From assembly GCA_049999765.1 (NCBI GenBank), contig JBNGIQ010009470.1, positions 1-64,000 of the forward strand: a stretch of 64,000 bases of DNA, given 5' to 3'. The position numbers and the translations under genes were made by a program. Of the stretch, positions 10,176 to 20,632 are shown piece after piece. The stretch comes from Phaeoceros laevis. Its lineage: Eukaryota > Anthocerotophyta > Anthocerotopsida > Notothyladales. The notes beneath the pieces were generated by a model. That model was not told the DNA's origin, ran no database searches, and saw nothing but the letters and a program-made list of their open reading frames with translations. Each line of letters begins with the position of its first letter. The stretch's first letter is position 1.

Positions 10176-10756
10176 CAGACATGCATCAATAGGAGACACA
10201 TGTGCAGGACGACGATCTGGGAGCCTTTATTGTACCATGGACTGCGGGACCCCAGCGCGAGTATTTATGTTTTTCAACAAGGTTTGGCCAGTGCGGTGGT
10301 TTTCACAGATTCCTACTTGTAGAGGAATCTGGTTGCCAGAGTGAAAGCTTTTAGTTAAAGGTCGGTGGCTACTAAGCCAGGCAGGCAGACAGGCAGGTGC
10401 TCCCGCCCTCATTAGCACAAGTTTCAAGGTTGCTGCAAGTTTTTCTAAAACTTGCTCCTGTGAAGTCCTGTATACCGGTGCTGCAGTGCTGCAATCGTGC
10501 AGTACGACGACCATAAGAATTCATAGTTGCAGTATGATGAGTAGTGAGAGGCAAGAGTTCGTGTGGACAGCAGGCAGGCAGGCTCGGCCTGCTGATGAGG
10601 CAGGCTAGGCCTGCTGTACTCTAAAAGAAGGTTCCCATTTCGTGCAAAAGAATGGCACAACCACCCAGAGTGCCCGCTTTGCTTTGCTTGAAAACACGGG
10701 AAAGAACGTGCAGGGTCCCTCTCTTTCATCACACGACTGTCTGCAATTCCGTACTT
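10176..10756. other. 3' flank of the OCA6-like gene
   Basis: No gene is visible; likely 3' UTR followed by intergenic sequence with short GCAGGCAGGC and AGGCAGGC runs near 10380 and 10570. Confidence 0.4.
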
Positions 10757-10990
10757 GCTACACTGAGGTGTGAGGCATATGTAACACGCATCCTTGCTTG
10801 CAAACAGAGAAGCCGAGCCATCTCTACAGGGTTTAATCAATCCAACTGGCCTTCTTCATTGTTCTTCGTCTGCTACACTGAGGTGTGAGGCATATGTAAC
10901 ACGCATCCTTGCTTGCAAACAGAGAAGCCGAGCAATCTCTACAGGGATTAATCAATCCACCTAGCCTTCTTCTTCATTGTTCTTCGTCTG
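10757..10990. repeat. Tandem duplication, 115-bp unit
   Basis: The segment beginning GCTACACTGAGGTGTGAGG at 10757 is repeated at 10872 with only a few substitutions and a small CTT expansion near the end (TTCTTCTTCATTG). The high identity implies a recent duplication. Confidence 0.85.
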
Positions 10991-11290
10991 CTTCTGCTGC
11001 TGCTTCTTCTTCCCCTCCACGAATGCACCATGCCCGTCGGTGACCTGCTTTAGGAGCAGTGGCAATTGTTGTGACAAGTTGCCCTGCCCACGTGGGCTCT
11101 ACGGGGAATCCATACCATCCCATCCCATCCCCGCAGGTGGAGGTGAGAGACTAGAAAGTAGGTAGGCAAGGTTGGTAGGTAGGTAAGTATACAGCAGGCC
11201 TAGGCCAGCGGGCCAGGTAGCCATAGCCATGGCCATATTTGGCGTGCACGCACGTGTTTGAAGCATGCATGCACAGCCTAGGGCCCGGTG

Positions 11291-12978
11291 TCATCCATAG
11301 ATGCCGCTCTGGATGGGGCGCACCTTTTGCGTGCCCAGCGCGGTGTGCTCCATCCTGGCCAGCGCCAGAATCTGCTGATCAGCGAAAGTGTAAGCCCTGT
11401 CGAACTGGCGCCTGCACTCGGTGGCGGAGCTGCTGGCGTACTCCCCGGAACAGATTTTGCAACCCACGAAATGCGTGACGAAAGACCACCTCTCCATCTC
11501 GTCCTCCGAGTCCTGGAGGTTGCCCTGCGCCTGCCAGCGCTCGTAGTTGGGCACCATCTTCACCCAGTAGCCGTGGAGGAAGTAGCGGAGCTCGAGGTAG
11601 ACCCTGTGGAAGTCGTCCTGCTGGGGGTTGGCGTCCGTCACCAGCTTGTTCTGGCGCAGCAGGTAGACGAGCGCGCTCTGGTCGTCGGCGGGCCAGTCCC
11701 GAGGCCGGCTGGGCAGCTCCGCGTTCAGCTTGGCCCTTATCTCGGGCTCCCTGGCCGGGTCTCCCATGGCAATCCATTTGTCCATGAATTTTTTGGAGAA
11801 GTCGCAGTTTTTCATGAGGAACACGCCCGCGTTGATGCCTGTCCAGTCGGGATTCGCATCGTAAACCTGCCAACATTCAGACATCCACCATGAATGAATT
11901 CCCACTATCCTACCTCAACAAAGAATGAGAAAGGAGAAAGGAAACGTCCACTATGAATGAATGAATTCCAGTATATTGTCCTTCTGTCAACAAAGAATGA
12001 GAACAAGGAGAGAAACGTCCACTATGATTGAATGAATTCCAATATATTGTCCTTCTGTCAACAAAGAATGAATGAATTCCAATATATTGTCCTTGTGTCA
12101 ACAAAGAATGAGAACAAGGAGAAGAAACGTCCACTATGAATGAATGAATTCCACTATATTGTCCTTCTGTCAACAAAGAATGAGAACAAGGAATAGCAAG
12201 GAATAGCTGACCTTGTCTGTGAAGCCGTGGAAGACAATGCGCTTGCCCCATTTGTCGTAATCCTCAAAGGGAATGTGGAAGCCCATGTCGGTGAAGATGG
12301 CGTCCCCGTCCATCCACATGAACCAGGGGATGTCCGGAAAGGTGTTCATGAGGGTCTTGAGCAGCTTGTACCGCGCCCACGTCCCTGGCATGCCCTCATC
12401 CCACACCTCCAGGCTGTACCACACCCGGCACCCGTGGAGGTTGCAGTAGTCCACCTTGTTCTTGTACGACTTCATGAGCATGTGGGAGCCTTCCATGGTT
12501 TTGCACCCGTCCGGCCGCTCCGCGGTGACCAGCAGGAAGGAGATGGCGGTGTCGGTGCCCAGGCGCTGGATGGCCTGCCGCTGCTGCGCCTGCGTCGTCN
12601 NNNNNNNNNNNNNNNNNNNNNNNNNNNNNNNNNNNNNNNNNNNNNNNNNNNNNNNNNNNNNNNNNNNNNNNNNNNNNNNNNNNNNNNNNNNNNNNNNNNC
12701 TTGGCTCACAGAGACGTTCTCGACTCAGCAGACTGCACCGCCAGGGCTCGGGCCGACATCACCGGCAGCGGCTGTCGTTGGGAGCCCTGCTCCAGGAACC
12801 GCCTGGACAGGGCGCCGGGGCGGGAGGAGGATTCGTCCGAGTTTCTGGTGGAGATGAAGAAGGTGAAGGAGAGGACGAGGAAGAGGAGCAGGAGCATGCA
12901 CGGGGTGGAGGAGGCCCCGCCCGCCGCCTTGGCCTTCATCATCCCTGGCCCGGCCCGGTTGCCTCCCCCCATCCCCAT
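11291..12978 (-). CDS. GT34 family glycosyltransferase (xyloglucan xylosyltransferase/galactosyltransferase type)
   Basis: A type II Golgi membrane protein. The first in-frame ATG is at 12978 (MGMGGGNRAG), followed by a transmembrane anchor MLLLLFLVLSFTFFIS at about residues 28-43 and a Ser/Arg stem. A 100-N gap (12600-12699) interrupts the stem. Downstream are ISFLLVTAERPDGCK, NKVDYCNLHGCRVWYSLEVW, then WMDGDAIFTDM with the DxD-type metal/UDP-sugar motif (DGDAIFTD), then VYDANPDWTGINAGVFLMKN and YLELRYFLHGYW. One intron separates 12212 from 11866 (GT-AG, phase 0). GT34 enzymes add xylose or galactose side chains to xyloglucan or galactomannan in the Golgi. The frame before the gap ends in a stop (TGA just left of the Ns), so the gap edge contains an error or an unseen intron. 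Acceptor sugar cannot be told from sequence. Confidence 0.8.
11880..12190. repeat. Minisatellite inside the GT34 intron (71-bp unit)
   Basis: A unit containing GAAACGTCCACTATGAATGA, then ATTGTCCTTCTGTCAACAAA, recurs at about 11937, 12012 and 12123, with one shorter 40-bp partial unit near 12065 and a degenerate first copy. It fills nearly the whole 345-bp intron. Confidence 0.85.
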
Positions 12979-15312
12979 CCCCGTCCCAATCCCACTCGAG
13001 CTCCTCTTGCTCAGAGGAGATTCAATCTCGTCCGCCACAGTTACCGCTTTCCCAAGTTTCCCTCCGAGGTCACTCCTCGCTTCAGGAGGAAGAAGAAGGT
13101 TGGAGATCCCTCCGACCTCGCTGCAATGCGCTTGCAACAATCTTCCCCTCCCGGCTGCAATCTTCCTCAAGATTCCTCCTCCATCTATTGCTGCTGATGC
13201 TGCTGCTGCTGCTCTATCATCCGGCGGCGGCCCCGCGCTGCCAGATTTGGCAATGGCAACGGCAATGGAATACCTGGCTACCTGCGAACCCCTGTTTCAT
13301 CCTCCCAGCAGTCGGAGGCAGGAATTGTGCCCGCCAGGGAGCGGAAGAAGCAGAAAAGAGCTGTGGAACGTGTCCGTTTCCTGACTCCAGCCAAGCCAAG
13401 CCAAGCCAGGCTGCGGGCTGGCCCAGCGGGAGGCTTCTCGTTGGACTCTTCCCCCTCCTTCCTGTAGACTGCTTTAGCAGCAGCGTCGGTAGAGAGAGAG
13501 AGAGGGAGAGCGTGGTGCGCGGAGCATGGGCCATTCTCAATTGATTGGTCCATGTCCTCAGAAGGTGCGGCACAGGCACAGGCCCAGGCACAGGCCCAGG
13601 CACACGGTGTGTCAGAGCAACGGGCAGCTCTATAATAAGCGGATTTGGGTCGGGCTTGGCTTCTTCAATCCAACCACAAGAGTAACCAGACTACGAAAAG
13701 GATTCTATAACACCACACTGCCGACGCGTATGTATGCTGCGTTTGTCGCACCGCCAACTTGGACGAGGCATCCGATAAATGCGGCACCCATTCCGCCACT
13801 TTCCTCTGCCGCCTTTTTCGTCACCGTTCAGCAACTCCAGATGCAGAGTCTGCACTCATCAGTGTTGGTAGGACCTGGGTCTTTGGGATAAATTATAACA
13901 GGGCGGGGATAGATTTTATGTATATCTCAGCTTGTGGTGCAAAACAAATGGCGAATCGGGAAAAGTGGGCATCTCCCTAACGAGCAGCATTTGGGTACCT
14001 CTTGAAAACGATGTCCGACTACAGCTAGCTCCATCCTCTTCTCTCAAGTACATGCATGTGTGCTGGTGCCGACAACGTCCTTGACTACACTCGCAGAAGA
14101 GCTTGAGAGTGGAGAGGAATGGCAGGCAGCGCCCGTGCGAGCCAGCTGCTGCTACAATCCTAGGCCTGCCTTTTCTCACCACGCTCACGTTTCTTGCTAC
14201 CGAGTGTAAATGCATTCCTTGCCTGCTCCTACCTTGGAATGATCGTCGGTTCAAAGGCTTGCTTCATCCGCCTTGCAAAGTTCCAAACTCGGACCTTGGA
14301 CCAGCGTGTTTTTGGGTGGATCTGCTCTGACAGCGACTCTACACATTTGCGTGGGTAGGTACCATCGTGCTTGCTCCTTTTTGAGAGATGAAACGTCGCT
14401 AGCTAGTGTTCTCCGGCTTCAATTCATTGTGTCTGCCACCTGTTTCGTCTCTTGCGATTGAGCACGCACATTCATGAAAACCTCCGAAAGGGAATCGTTG
14501 CCATCAACTCAATACGATAGGATTGCAGTGAAGAGCTATCGCACATCAAACATCCGACGAGTTTGCTTCTTACGGTTTTTTTCAGGGTTGGTGCAGTTCT
14601 TCGTCTCTGTGATCTCATCTGCAGAAGTTCCTCGTTTTCATGGACGACATATGCCCTATGTCGTCTCTACTTGTAAACGCTATTGAACATTTTCATACCG
14701 AGCTTCCATTGCAAGACGCACAGGTCCCTAGCTACCCCCCAATTCTGTTCTGTTTCCGTCGTGCTTCTGAAACTTACTTCTTGTTCCAAACTGCAACCAC
14801 GCAAGAAACTGCTGCCATGCTACTTCTCCTCTGTTCCTGCTTCTGTACACAAGTAGTTGGCTCCAGCTCTACAAAGTTATAGCAGACCACTTTCCTGAGG
14901 GCCCCTCTGTCTATGTAATGCATGCTCCAACACACTGCTCATGCTGCACAAGCCTTCAGTCATAGCACCTGCCCACAGTTTTGTGCAGACATGTATCTCG
15001 CCCCAGTCCAAACACCCACAGCTGCAAAACGTTACTAACGGCCGAGCTCCAAGAGTTATTCCGGCTCAAGCCGTTTCCAGAGAGCTGTTTTCCCCTGCAA
15101 GTCTGCTCCATCGCTGCAGTGGCTTCCGAGACCAGCTTTTCTGCATCAGTTGGGCAAAAGACTCTTAGGTGCAGGAATTAGGTAGTTTGCACTAGTGTCC
15201 TACGTGAGGATGCTTATTATTACCAGTCCCGCCCAAATTGTCCTGCCATCTGCAAGCCTCCGTCTCTTGAACGAGGTTGTCAAAGCATTCGACGACCACC
15301 GACGTAACGCCG
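12979..15312. other. Intergenic stretch between GT34 and SWC4
   Basis: Contains the presumed GT34 5' UTR and promoter, with microsatellites: (CTG)n near 13188-13213, (GA)n near 13491-13510 and an (AGGCAC)n-like run near 13572-13605. From 13600 to 15300 no gene could be supported on either strand. Confidence 0.5.
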
Positions 15313-16800
15313 TCACGTTTCCGAGGCCTTCATTTTTCTTGCCCTCTTCTGCTGAGGAGGAGAGGCTGGAGACTCCGTGAACCTTGCTGGTGCCTTCCTC
15401 TTGTGTTCCCTCTTCCCTAAACGTTCCCCGGTGTTGGCTCCACCAGCATCAGCTCCACCACTAGTGGCCCTAGTGGAGACCCTCTCATAGTCCCCTCCCC
15501 TGTGGGCCCTCTTCGGAGTGGTCGGAGTAGCAGGAACGTCAGCATACGGGTTGTCCCGCAACACTGCAACCTCGTTCTCCTTCCACTGCAGCTGTTTCTG
15601 CAGGTTCAGCATGGTCAGGATCTCCCTGCGGAGCTCCAAGTGCTCGGCACACACCGCGGCTGTGGGCACCTTGGGCTTGGACCGAACCCCTAGCTCTTCC
15701 AGGGTTTGGTCCACCCGCTTGCCAGTCCTCACACCAGCTGAAGATCCGATGGCATGCACCGACTGTTGCAGAAGAGCTGCCCTGAGAAAAATGCGAGGCG
15801 GCCGAGGGCCGTTGTTGTTGGTGGCAGGAGGAGCCCCGCTGCTAGGCTCACTGATCGGCACAGGGGAGACCTGCACAGCCGCAGGCTCTGGAGCCGGTAA
15901 CACTGGTGGCGGTGGAGGAGGTGCAGGTGCCTGGGGTGGTGGTGATGAAGACTGAGCTGCATGAGCCTTTGGAGGTTTGTCTACCACCCCCGAACTCACT
16001 GCTGCTGCGGCTTCCTGTGCCGGCTGGGAGGATGCAGGCTCTGCCTCCTCCACAGCCTTTGCACTCAACCTGCTTGCCATAATCCTCTTCGCCTCTGCCA
16101 GTACCTTGGCATCTTCTATACTCTGCTGCCTAGTCTGGCACATCATAATCCCCAAGGCCCGCTTCCGCTCCACCTCCTGACTCATCTCATAGCTGTCCTT
16201 CACCAGGGCATGGTCCGCCACATCCTCCGGGCACGCAGCCCGGGCTATGATTACGGCCTTGGCAGCCGTGTAGTACCTGTGCTTCAGCTCCTCCACAGTC
16301 CGATCAGAAGGAAACCTGTCGGCGATGACGATGAACCGCAGATCAAATTGCTCACACAGATCAAACAGCTGGTCAGTCTCCTGCCTGCTCCACACTGGAT
16401 CGTTCAGATACCTGCTGTACTCCTCGTCCGTGTAGCGCACCACATCCACAGATTTGTTGTACTTGGCAAAAGCGTAATCCCCCGAGGGCAAAATGCCGTC
16501 CACCACACGCACCCAGTGGTGAAGCTGCAGATTGTCCGACCTGGCGGAGGTGGTGAAGGGATGCCAGCGCCATGCAATTTTCTTGCTGGAGGCAACCTGC
16601 CGCTTTCTGATACTTGTGGAGTCCAGAGCCGGCATGGCCGGGGGCAGACCCCCGGTGAGAGCAAACACCTCCCGAGATACGCCATCTGTCTTCTTCCACG
16701 CCTCCTTGCTGAGCTTGCCCTTCTTCTCCGCGCTACCTCCCAATATGTCCTTGCTTACGGCCGCCTTGGGCAGGCCCAAGATGTCCCGTGCGTCGGCCAT
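15313..16800 (-). CDS. SWC4: SWC4/DMAP1 homologue, chromatin-remodelling subunit
   Basis: An intronless 495-residue ORF with ATG at 16800. It begins MADARDILGLPKA. Residues 70-130 hold SSKKIAWRWHPFTTSARSDN and LQLHHWVRVV. Residues 133-190 form the SANT/Myb-like domain characteristic of DMAP1: DPVWSRQETDQLFDLCEQFD, LRFIVIADRF, VEELKHRYYTAAKAVI. A proline-rich segment (about residues 285-310) is followed by a conserved C-terminal block around RAALLQQSVHAIGSS and LELRREILTMLNLQKQLQWK. SWC4 is a shared subunit of SWR1 (H2A.Z deposition) and NuA4 acetyltransferase complexes in the nucleus. Absence of introns in a gene this long is noteworthy. The basic C-terminus (KREHKRKAPARF) may be a nuclear localisation signal. 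Confidence 0.9.
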   Translation of the reverse strand: MADARDILGLPKAAVSKDILGGSAEKKGKLSKEAWKKTDGVSREVFALTGGLPPAMPALDSTSIRKRQVASSKKIAWRWHPFTTSARSDNLQLHHWVRVVDGILPSGDYAFAKYNKSVDVVRYTDEEYSRYLNDPVWSRQETDQLFDLCEQFDLRFIVIADRFPSDRTVEELKHRYYTAAKAVIIARAACPEDVADHALVKDSYEMSQEVERKRALGIMMCQTRQQSIEDAKVLAEAKRIMASRLSAKAVEEAEPASSQPAQEAAAAVSSGVVDKPPKAHAAQSSSPPPQAPAPPPPPPVLPAPEPAAVQVSPVPISEPSSGAPPATNNNGPRPPRIFLRAALLQQSVHAIGSSAGVRTGKRVDQTLEELGVRSKPKVPTAAVCAEHLELRREILTMLNLQKQLQWKENEVAVLRDNPYADVPATPTTPKRAHRGGDYERVSTRATSGGADAGGANTGERLGKREHKRKAPARFTESPASPPQQKRARKMKASET

Positions 16801-16904
16801 GCTCTCCTCGCTCGATCAGCATCACACTTCCTTCAGCCGCGACTTCGCAACCCCATGCCAGGTCAGTGCAAAATTAACACACCCCAAAAACCCTAAGCAA
16901 GGGC

Positions 16905-16908
16905 AAAA
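16905..16908 (-). terminator. Pol III T-run downstream of the tRNA pair
   Basis: AAAA on the plus strand is TTTT on the transcribed minus strand, 7 nt beyond the tRNA-Ser 3' end. The spacer between the two tRNAs has no T-run, so this is the first terminator for both. Confidence 0.55.
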
Positions 16909-16915
16909 TAATCCT

Positions 16916-16996
16916 CGTGGACGGCAGGATTCGAACCTGCGCGGGCGAACCCACATGATTTCTAGTCATGCCCGATAACCACTCCGGCACGTCCAC
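16916..16996 (-). tRNA. tRNA-Ser (anticodon AGA)
   Basis: The minus strand folds into an 81-nt class II cloverleaf: acceptor GTGGACG/CGTCCAC with discriminator G, D-arm CCG...CGG, anticodon stem CATGA/TCATG with loop CTAGAAA (anticodon AGA at 16963-16961), a 13-nt variable arm and T-arm GCAGG-TTCGAAT-CCTGC. There is no intron. The long variable arm and G73 are serine identity features. It lies 7 bp downstream of the tRNA-Thr on the same strand. Confidence 0.95.
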
Positions 16997-17003
16997 CTTC
17001 ACC

Positions 17004-17077
17004 TGCTCTCTGTGAGAGTTGAACTCACGACCTCCCGCTTACTAAACGGGTGCTCTAGCCAACTGAGCTAAGAGAGC
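17004..17077 (-). tRNA. tRNA-Thr (anticodon AGT)
   Basis: The minus strand folds into a 74-nt cloverleaf: acceptor GCTCTCT/AGAGAGC with discriminator A, D-arm GCTC...GAGC, anticodon stem CCCGT/GCGGG with loop TTAGTAA (anticodon AGT at 17043-17041) and T-arm GTGAG-TTCAACT-CTCAC. It is intronless and of nuclear, cytosolic type (A34 would be edited to inosine). Confidence 0.95.
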
Positions 17078-17501
17078 TCGATGACATGATATTGATCCAC
17101 ATTTTTCCAGTTATTGGTCTAGAGCGCTTTGCTTCTTACTCAATATGGGTGGGATAAATCACCAGTGCAACATATGGAAGGATGCCGACATTGACGAGTA
17201 GAGAGTATAGGGATGGTAAGCCAAGGGGGAGGAGGAGCTTTATTACATGTCCAAAGGCACAGTGTAAAAACCACACTGCAGCTTCGTTGCAGGAGTTGAA
17301 AATAAATCAATATGTACACAGGCTGTGCTAAAGGAATGACAATGAGCCAGCCGCTCGCCTCAACGAAAAGACTATGCCTGAGCTAGTGTTGTCCACCTTG
17401 GCAGCTGTAGAGGGGCAATGTGCTCCTTGGTTTTATTTGACAAGCAAGAGATGATTCCTGCCTGATCATGAAGTTTTGCGGACTCCTGTCTATGTCCGAC
17501 T
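17078..17501. other. Intergenic stretch between tRNA-Thr and the PIMT stop
   Basis: Contains the upstream flank of the tRNA pair and the presumed PIMT 3' UTR; nothing else is seen. Confidence 0.5.
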
Positions 17502-19210
17502 TCACACCAGAGGCACGTATCTCACGCTCATTGAAGAGTGTTGTCGGATGGTACCGTCAGCTGCCTTGTCAATAATCACAAGGTCCTGCGAGACAACAGG
17601 ATGCATGTTCAGACCAACCGAGCAAAATTAAAGACACAGAGGAAAGCCCTATATCCACAGTGAGTATAGACAGTACCTGAAAGGTTCTTCCTACAGGAAT
17701 CACCATGCGACCGCCTGGCTTCAACTGCTCCACTAGTGCTTCGGGCAGCTCTGTTGGAAGTATCATGAATGCGTCAAGCCCTGGTTGCTCAGGTCGCAGG
17801 ACAAACAAATGGCATGATACCAACCTGCTGCAGCAGCCCCAACATGGATTGCATCATAAGGTGCAGCATCAGGGTATCCAAGCTTCCCATCCGCTTCTGC
17901 AAAATTCTCAACGCAAAGGAGACCACTGCTTTAGCTGAAAACTAGATAGGCTTGCAATGACATCATAACATTGATAGCTCAAGCAAAAATGAAGGCAGGA
18001 ATGGGGGGAAATGGAAATTGGAAGAAGGTATTAACCATGAATTGATAACTGTCCACCATCAAGAAGAGCTCTTGCAGGTCCACGTTTAACAGCAATGACC
18101 GATCTGTCCACCAGCTCTGGTATATGCTCTACCCCCACTGTTCGACCAGTTTCTCCAACCTTCATTCCGACAGTAATCACGCTCTCAACCCACATTCAAG
18201 TCTCATAGCAGTTTCAAAACAAAGTTGATGGGCAAAATGTCTGATACCAGTAGAGAGAAGATAGCTGTCAAATACCCTGAACCTGAGCCTACATCCAGCA
18301 CAGAGTTTCCAGGCTTCAAATGATCTGCAAGTAATGAGAGGCAGTAGCCATGCTGCCAATCCCAATGTAGGCACAGCGTCAGTTACTGGTACAATGTACC
18401 ATGAACCAAGGCTCAAGAGATGCTGGGTGTCTCTACCTAGGGCTCACCATGTGTGGAGCAGAGATTGTGACATCAAAGCCTGCCAGAGCAAAAAACCATA
18501 GCATTGTCACGGGAGTGCTCATACATGACTAAGAAAGCAGAGATAGCAGGCCCAGAAACTGGCCAGTCCATGCTAAAGAAAGGCCGACAAACCTATAGAT
18601 TGCGGTGCATCATCGTAAGGTGCACCGCCAGGCGGAACGTAATGGGCCCTGTCAATCTGACTCATTGCTGCTGCAATCTGAGGAGAAGAGACGATGCCAT
18701 GCTCTGGAAAAACCAATCACAACAAAGCCTGATGATGGACATTCTTGGTTGTCCGCATGTCTGATCAAGCCTAACCTACTTAACCAGTAACTCAGACGAC
18801 ATTTGTCTAGATATAAGGCAATGTCAGAGGAGGAATTGAAACTACTAACTGCACCAAGAATGAAACTTCTAACATAACTAGATCAGACACAGGCACCTAT
18901 CAGTGTTGCCCTTTTCCCAACGTCCAATCAGTAAGCTCAATGACCATTATCACCCCTTTCCAACTAGATGGAAAATCAAGTCATATATAAACGTGTAACA
19001 GGGAGATGGGTTTTCGAGAGGACAAAGAACCCACTTTGCAGCCTTTTAATCAGGCCAGTGTTGGTGGCTGATGAAGACGCGACTTGCCCCATGGCATGAT
19101 CTATGTAAACCCCCAACCCCACACTTAAACAGAACCACACACAAAAGTAACCCACTTTGAAGATTTGAGACAAGCTCGACGTAGTTCCTGCCATGACACC
19201 GCCAGCTCAT
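17502..19210 (-). CDS. PIMT: Protein-L-isoaspartate O-methyltransferase
   Basis: Eight exons with fully consistent phases: 19210-19156, 18703-18593, 18479-18448, 18352-18248, 18159-18036, 17896-17825, 17750-17677, 17585-17502; 218 residues. It starts MSWRCHGRNYVELVSNLQ. Then come the PIMT blocks KHGIVSSPQIAAAM, IDRAHYVPPGGAPYDDAPQS, IGFDVTISAPHMHGYCLSLL and SAM-binding motif I, VLDVGSGSGYLTA. They are followed by VGVEHIPELVDRSV, APYDAIHVGAAAAELPEAL, LKPGGRMVIPVGRTFQDL and SVRYVPLV. The enzyme uses SAM to methylate L-isoaspartyl residues in age-damaged proteins and starts their repair; in plants it is linked to seed or spore longevity. Length matches the canonical about 225-residue enzyme, though the usual tail after YVPLT is cut short. 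No targeting peptide is obvious, so it is probably cytosolic. Confidence 0.93.
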
Positions 19211-20632
19211 TTCATCAAGTTTTCTCCTCAGATCTTCGCTGCTATGAGAGGAATAAAAAGTGGACCTGAGGAGTCTACACACCAGTGAGTGCAGGAGTGA
19301 GCCAAAGTAAAGAATTTGGTATGGACATTTGCTCAAGGACATTGATATACATTAAACACAGATATAATATGGTACCAAACAATCAGAAAGACTGTGCCGC
19401 TCTTCCTGAAATTTTTCAAGGTAAATGACGTGGAGCATTCCACTGCCTCCAACAAGACTTCCCTCTGCAAAATGATGACATCCCTAACTGACTTGAAGCG
19501 GGTTGGTCAGACACGGTGGGAAAGGAAAATAAATGAGAGGAAAGTTGTAAGAAGAAACGTCAGACTCGAAAAAGACAGAGAAGTCCTTGATCTACCAGTT
19601 CAATTCTATGGCAAAATTGCAAAGATTCAGCGGAACCACAGGAAACGCAACACGACGGATTGCTGACGAATTGCGCAAATCTATTCAGATGCAGTGTGCA
19701 CTAGCACAATTTCTTGAGACTATGCCACTCCAAAAGACGGGCCAACTAAGGAGGAGAGTGAACTTAAGATGGGATGAATCTGCGATTTGGAATACAGATT
19801 CCTCGTTTCACTTTGAAAAAAGAAACATGCGGTAAAGGGCACCGTCTTCAAGACCCTCGCACAAATGTCACGTGATCTCACAATTGCCAAATCGCCGAAA
19901 GGAGACACGCCAAACTACCTACCACAAATATCACACCTCTACTCCCCCATCCCTTGCCGAAATCGTTCACGGTTCGCAATTCATGACAATTCTGCGATTT
20001 CAGGAGCAAATACTACCACTACAGGGGTAGAAGAGTCAAGACATCCAAAATTGCAGCGGTGCGGATGCGTACCCTTTACCTGCAGCAGCGGCAAAGTGGA
20101 TGCAGATGTGGTTGGGGAGGTTGTAGCAGCCCAGCCAAGAAGAAGTAGAGTCTGGATTGCTGGCTTGTCGCGGATAAATGCTCTCTTCTGTTTTCCTGGA
20201 TAAGTGCGCTCTTCGTTTAGGTGGCCAAATTGAACAGAATCTCCATGCAAATTGATGCAATTTCAAATCCCACGCAAGCAAGTCCGAATGACGTGGCCCT
20301 AGAGAGAACCGAGATCACAGAGAGCCTGGCTGGTTCACCCGCATCGCTGCTAATCTGCGCTGAGACGCTAGCAGCCTCGACTTCCGTAGTCGTTCAGCTT
20401 TCACTCTGCATTGCAACCACAAGAGCGAGCTGGAGAGGCTGGTATGGTGGATTACAAGAAAAGGGTGGGGTTGGGAGAATTGGGATGACTCTCTTGTTGG
20501 CTTGCCTTTCAAAATTCGTACAAGATTAGCAATTCCTTGCGTAGCCACTGCTGCTGCTCTGGAGTCAGTTGGCCCGGTCATCATAGGGTGGTGCATACTT
20601 TCTTGACAGACTGCCTCCATCGTATTGACTTG
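19211..20632. other. Divergent intergenic region between PIMT and the F-box gene
   Basis: Shared upstream region of two diverging genes, 1.4 kb. It should contain both promoters and 5' UTRs. No further gene was recognised. Confidence 0.5.

Noticed and set aside
11880-12190. Regularly repeated units resembling a CRISPR array
   Set aside because: The units are directly adjacent with no unique spacers, differ by point changes and lie in a plant intron, so this is a minisatellite.
12227-13384. A 385-codon plus-strand open frame
   Set aside because: It is the antisense shadow of the GT34 gene (GC-rich codons) and spans the assembly gap; its translation has no recognisable domain.
15961-16896. 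A 311-codon plus-strand frame opposite SWC4
   Set aside because: It is the antisense shadow of the SWC4 coding sequence; the minus frame matches a known protein along its whole length.
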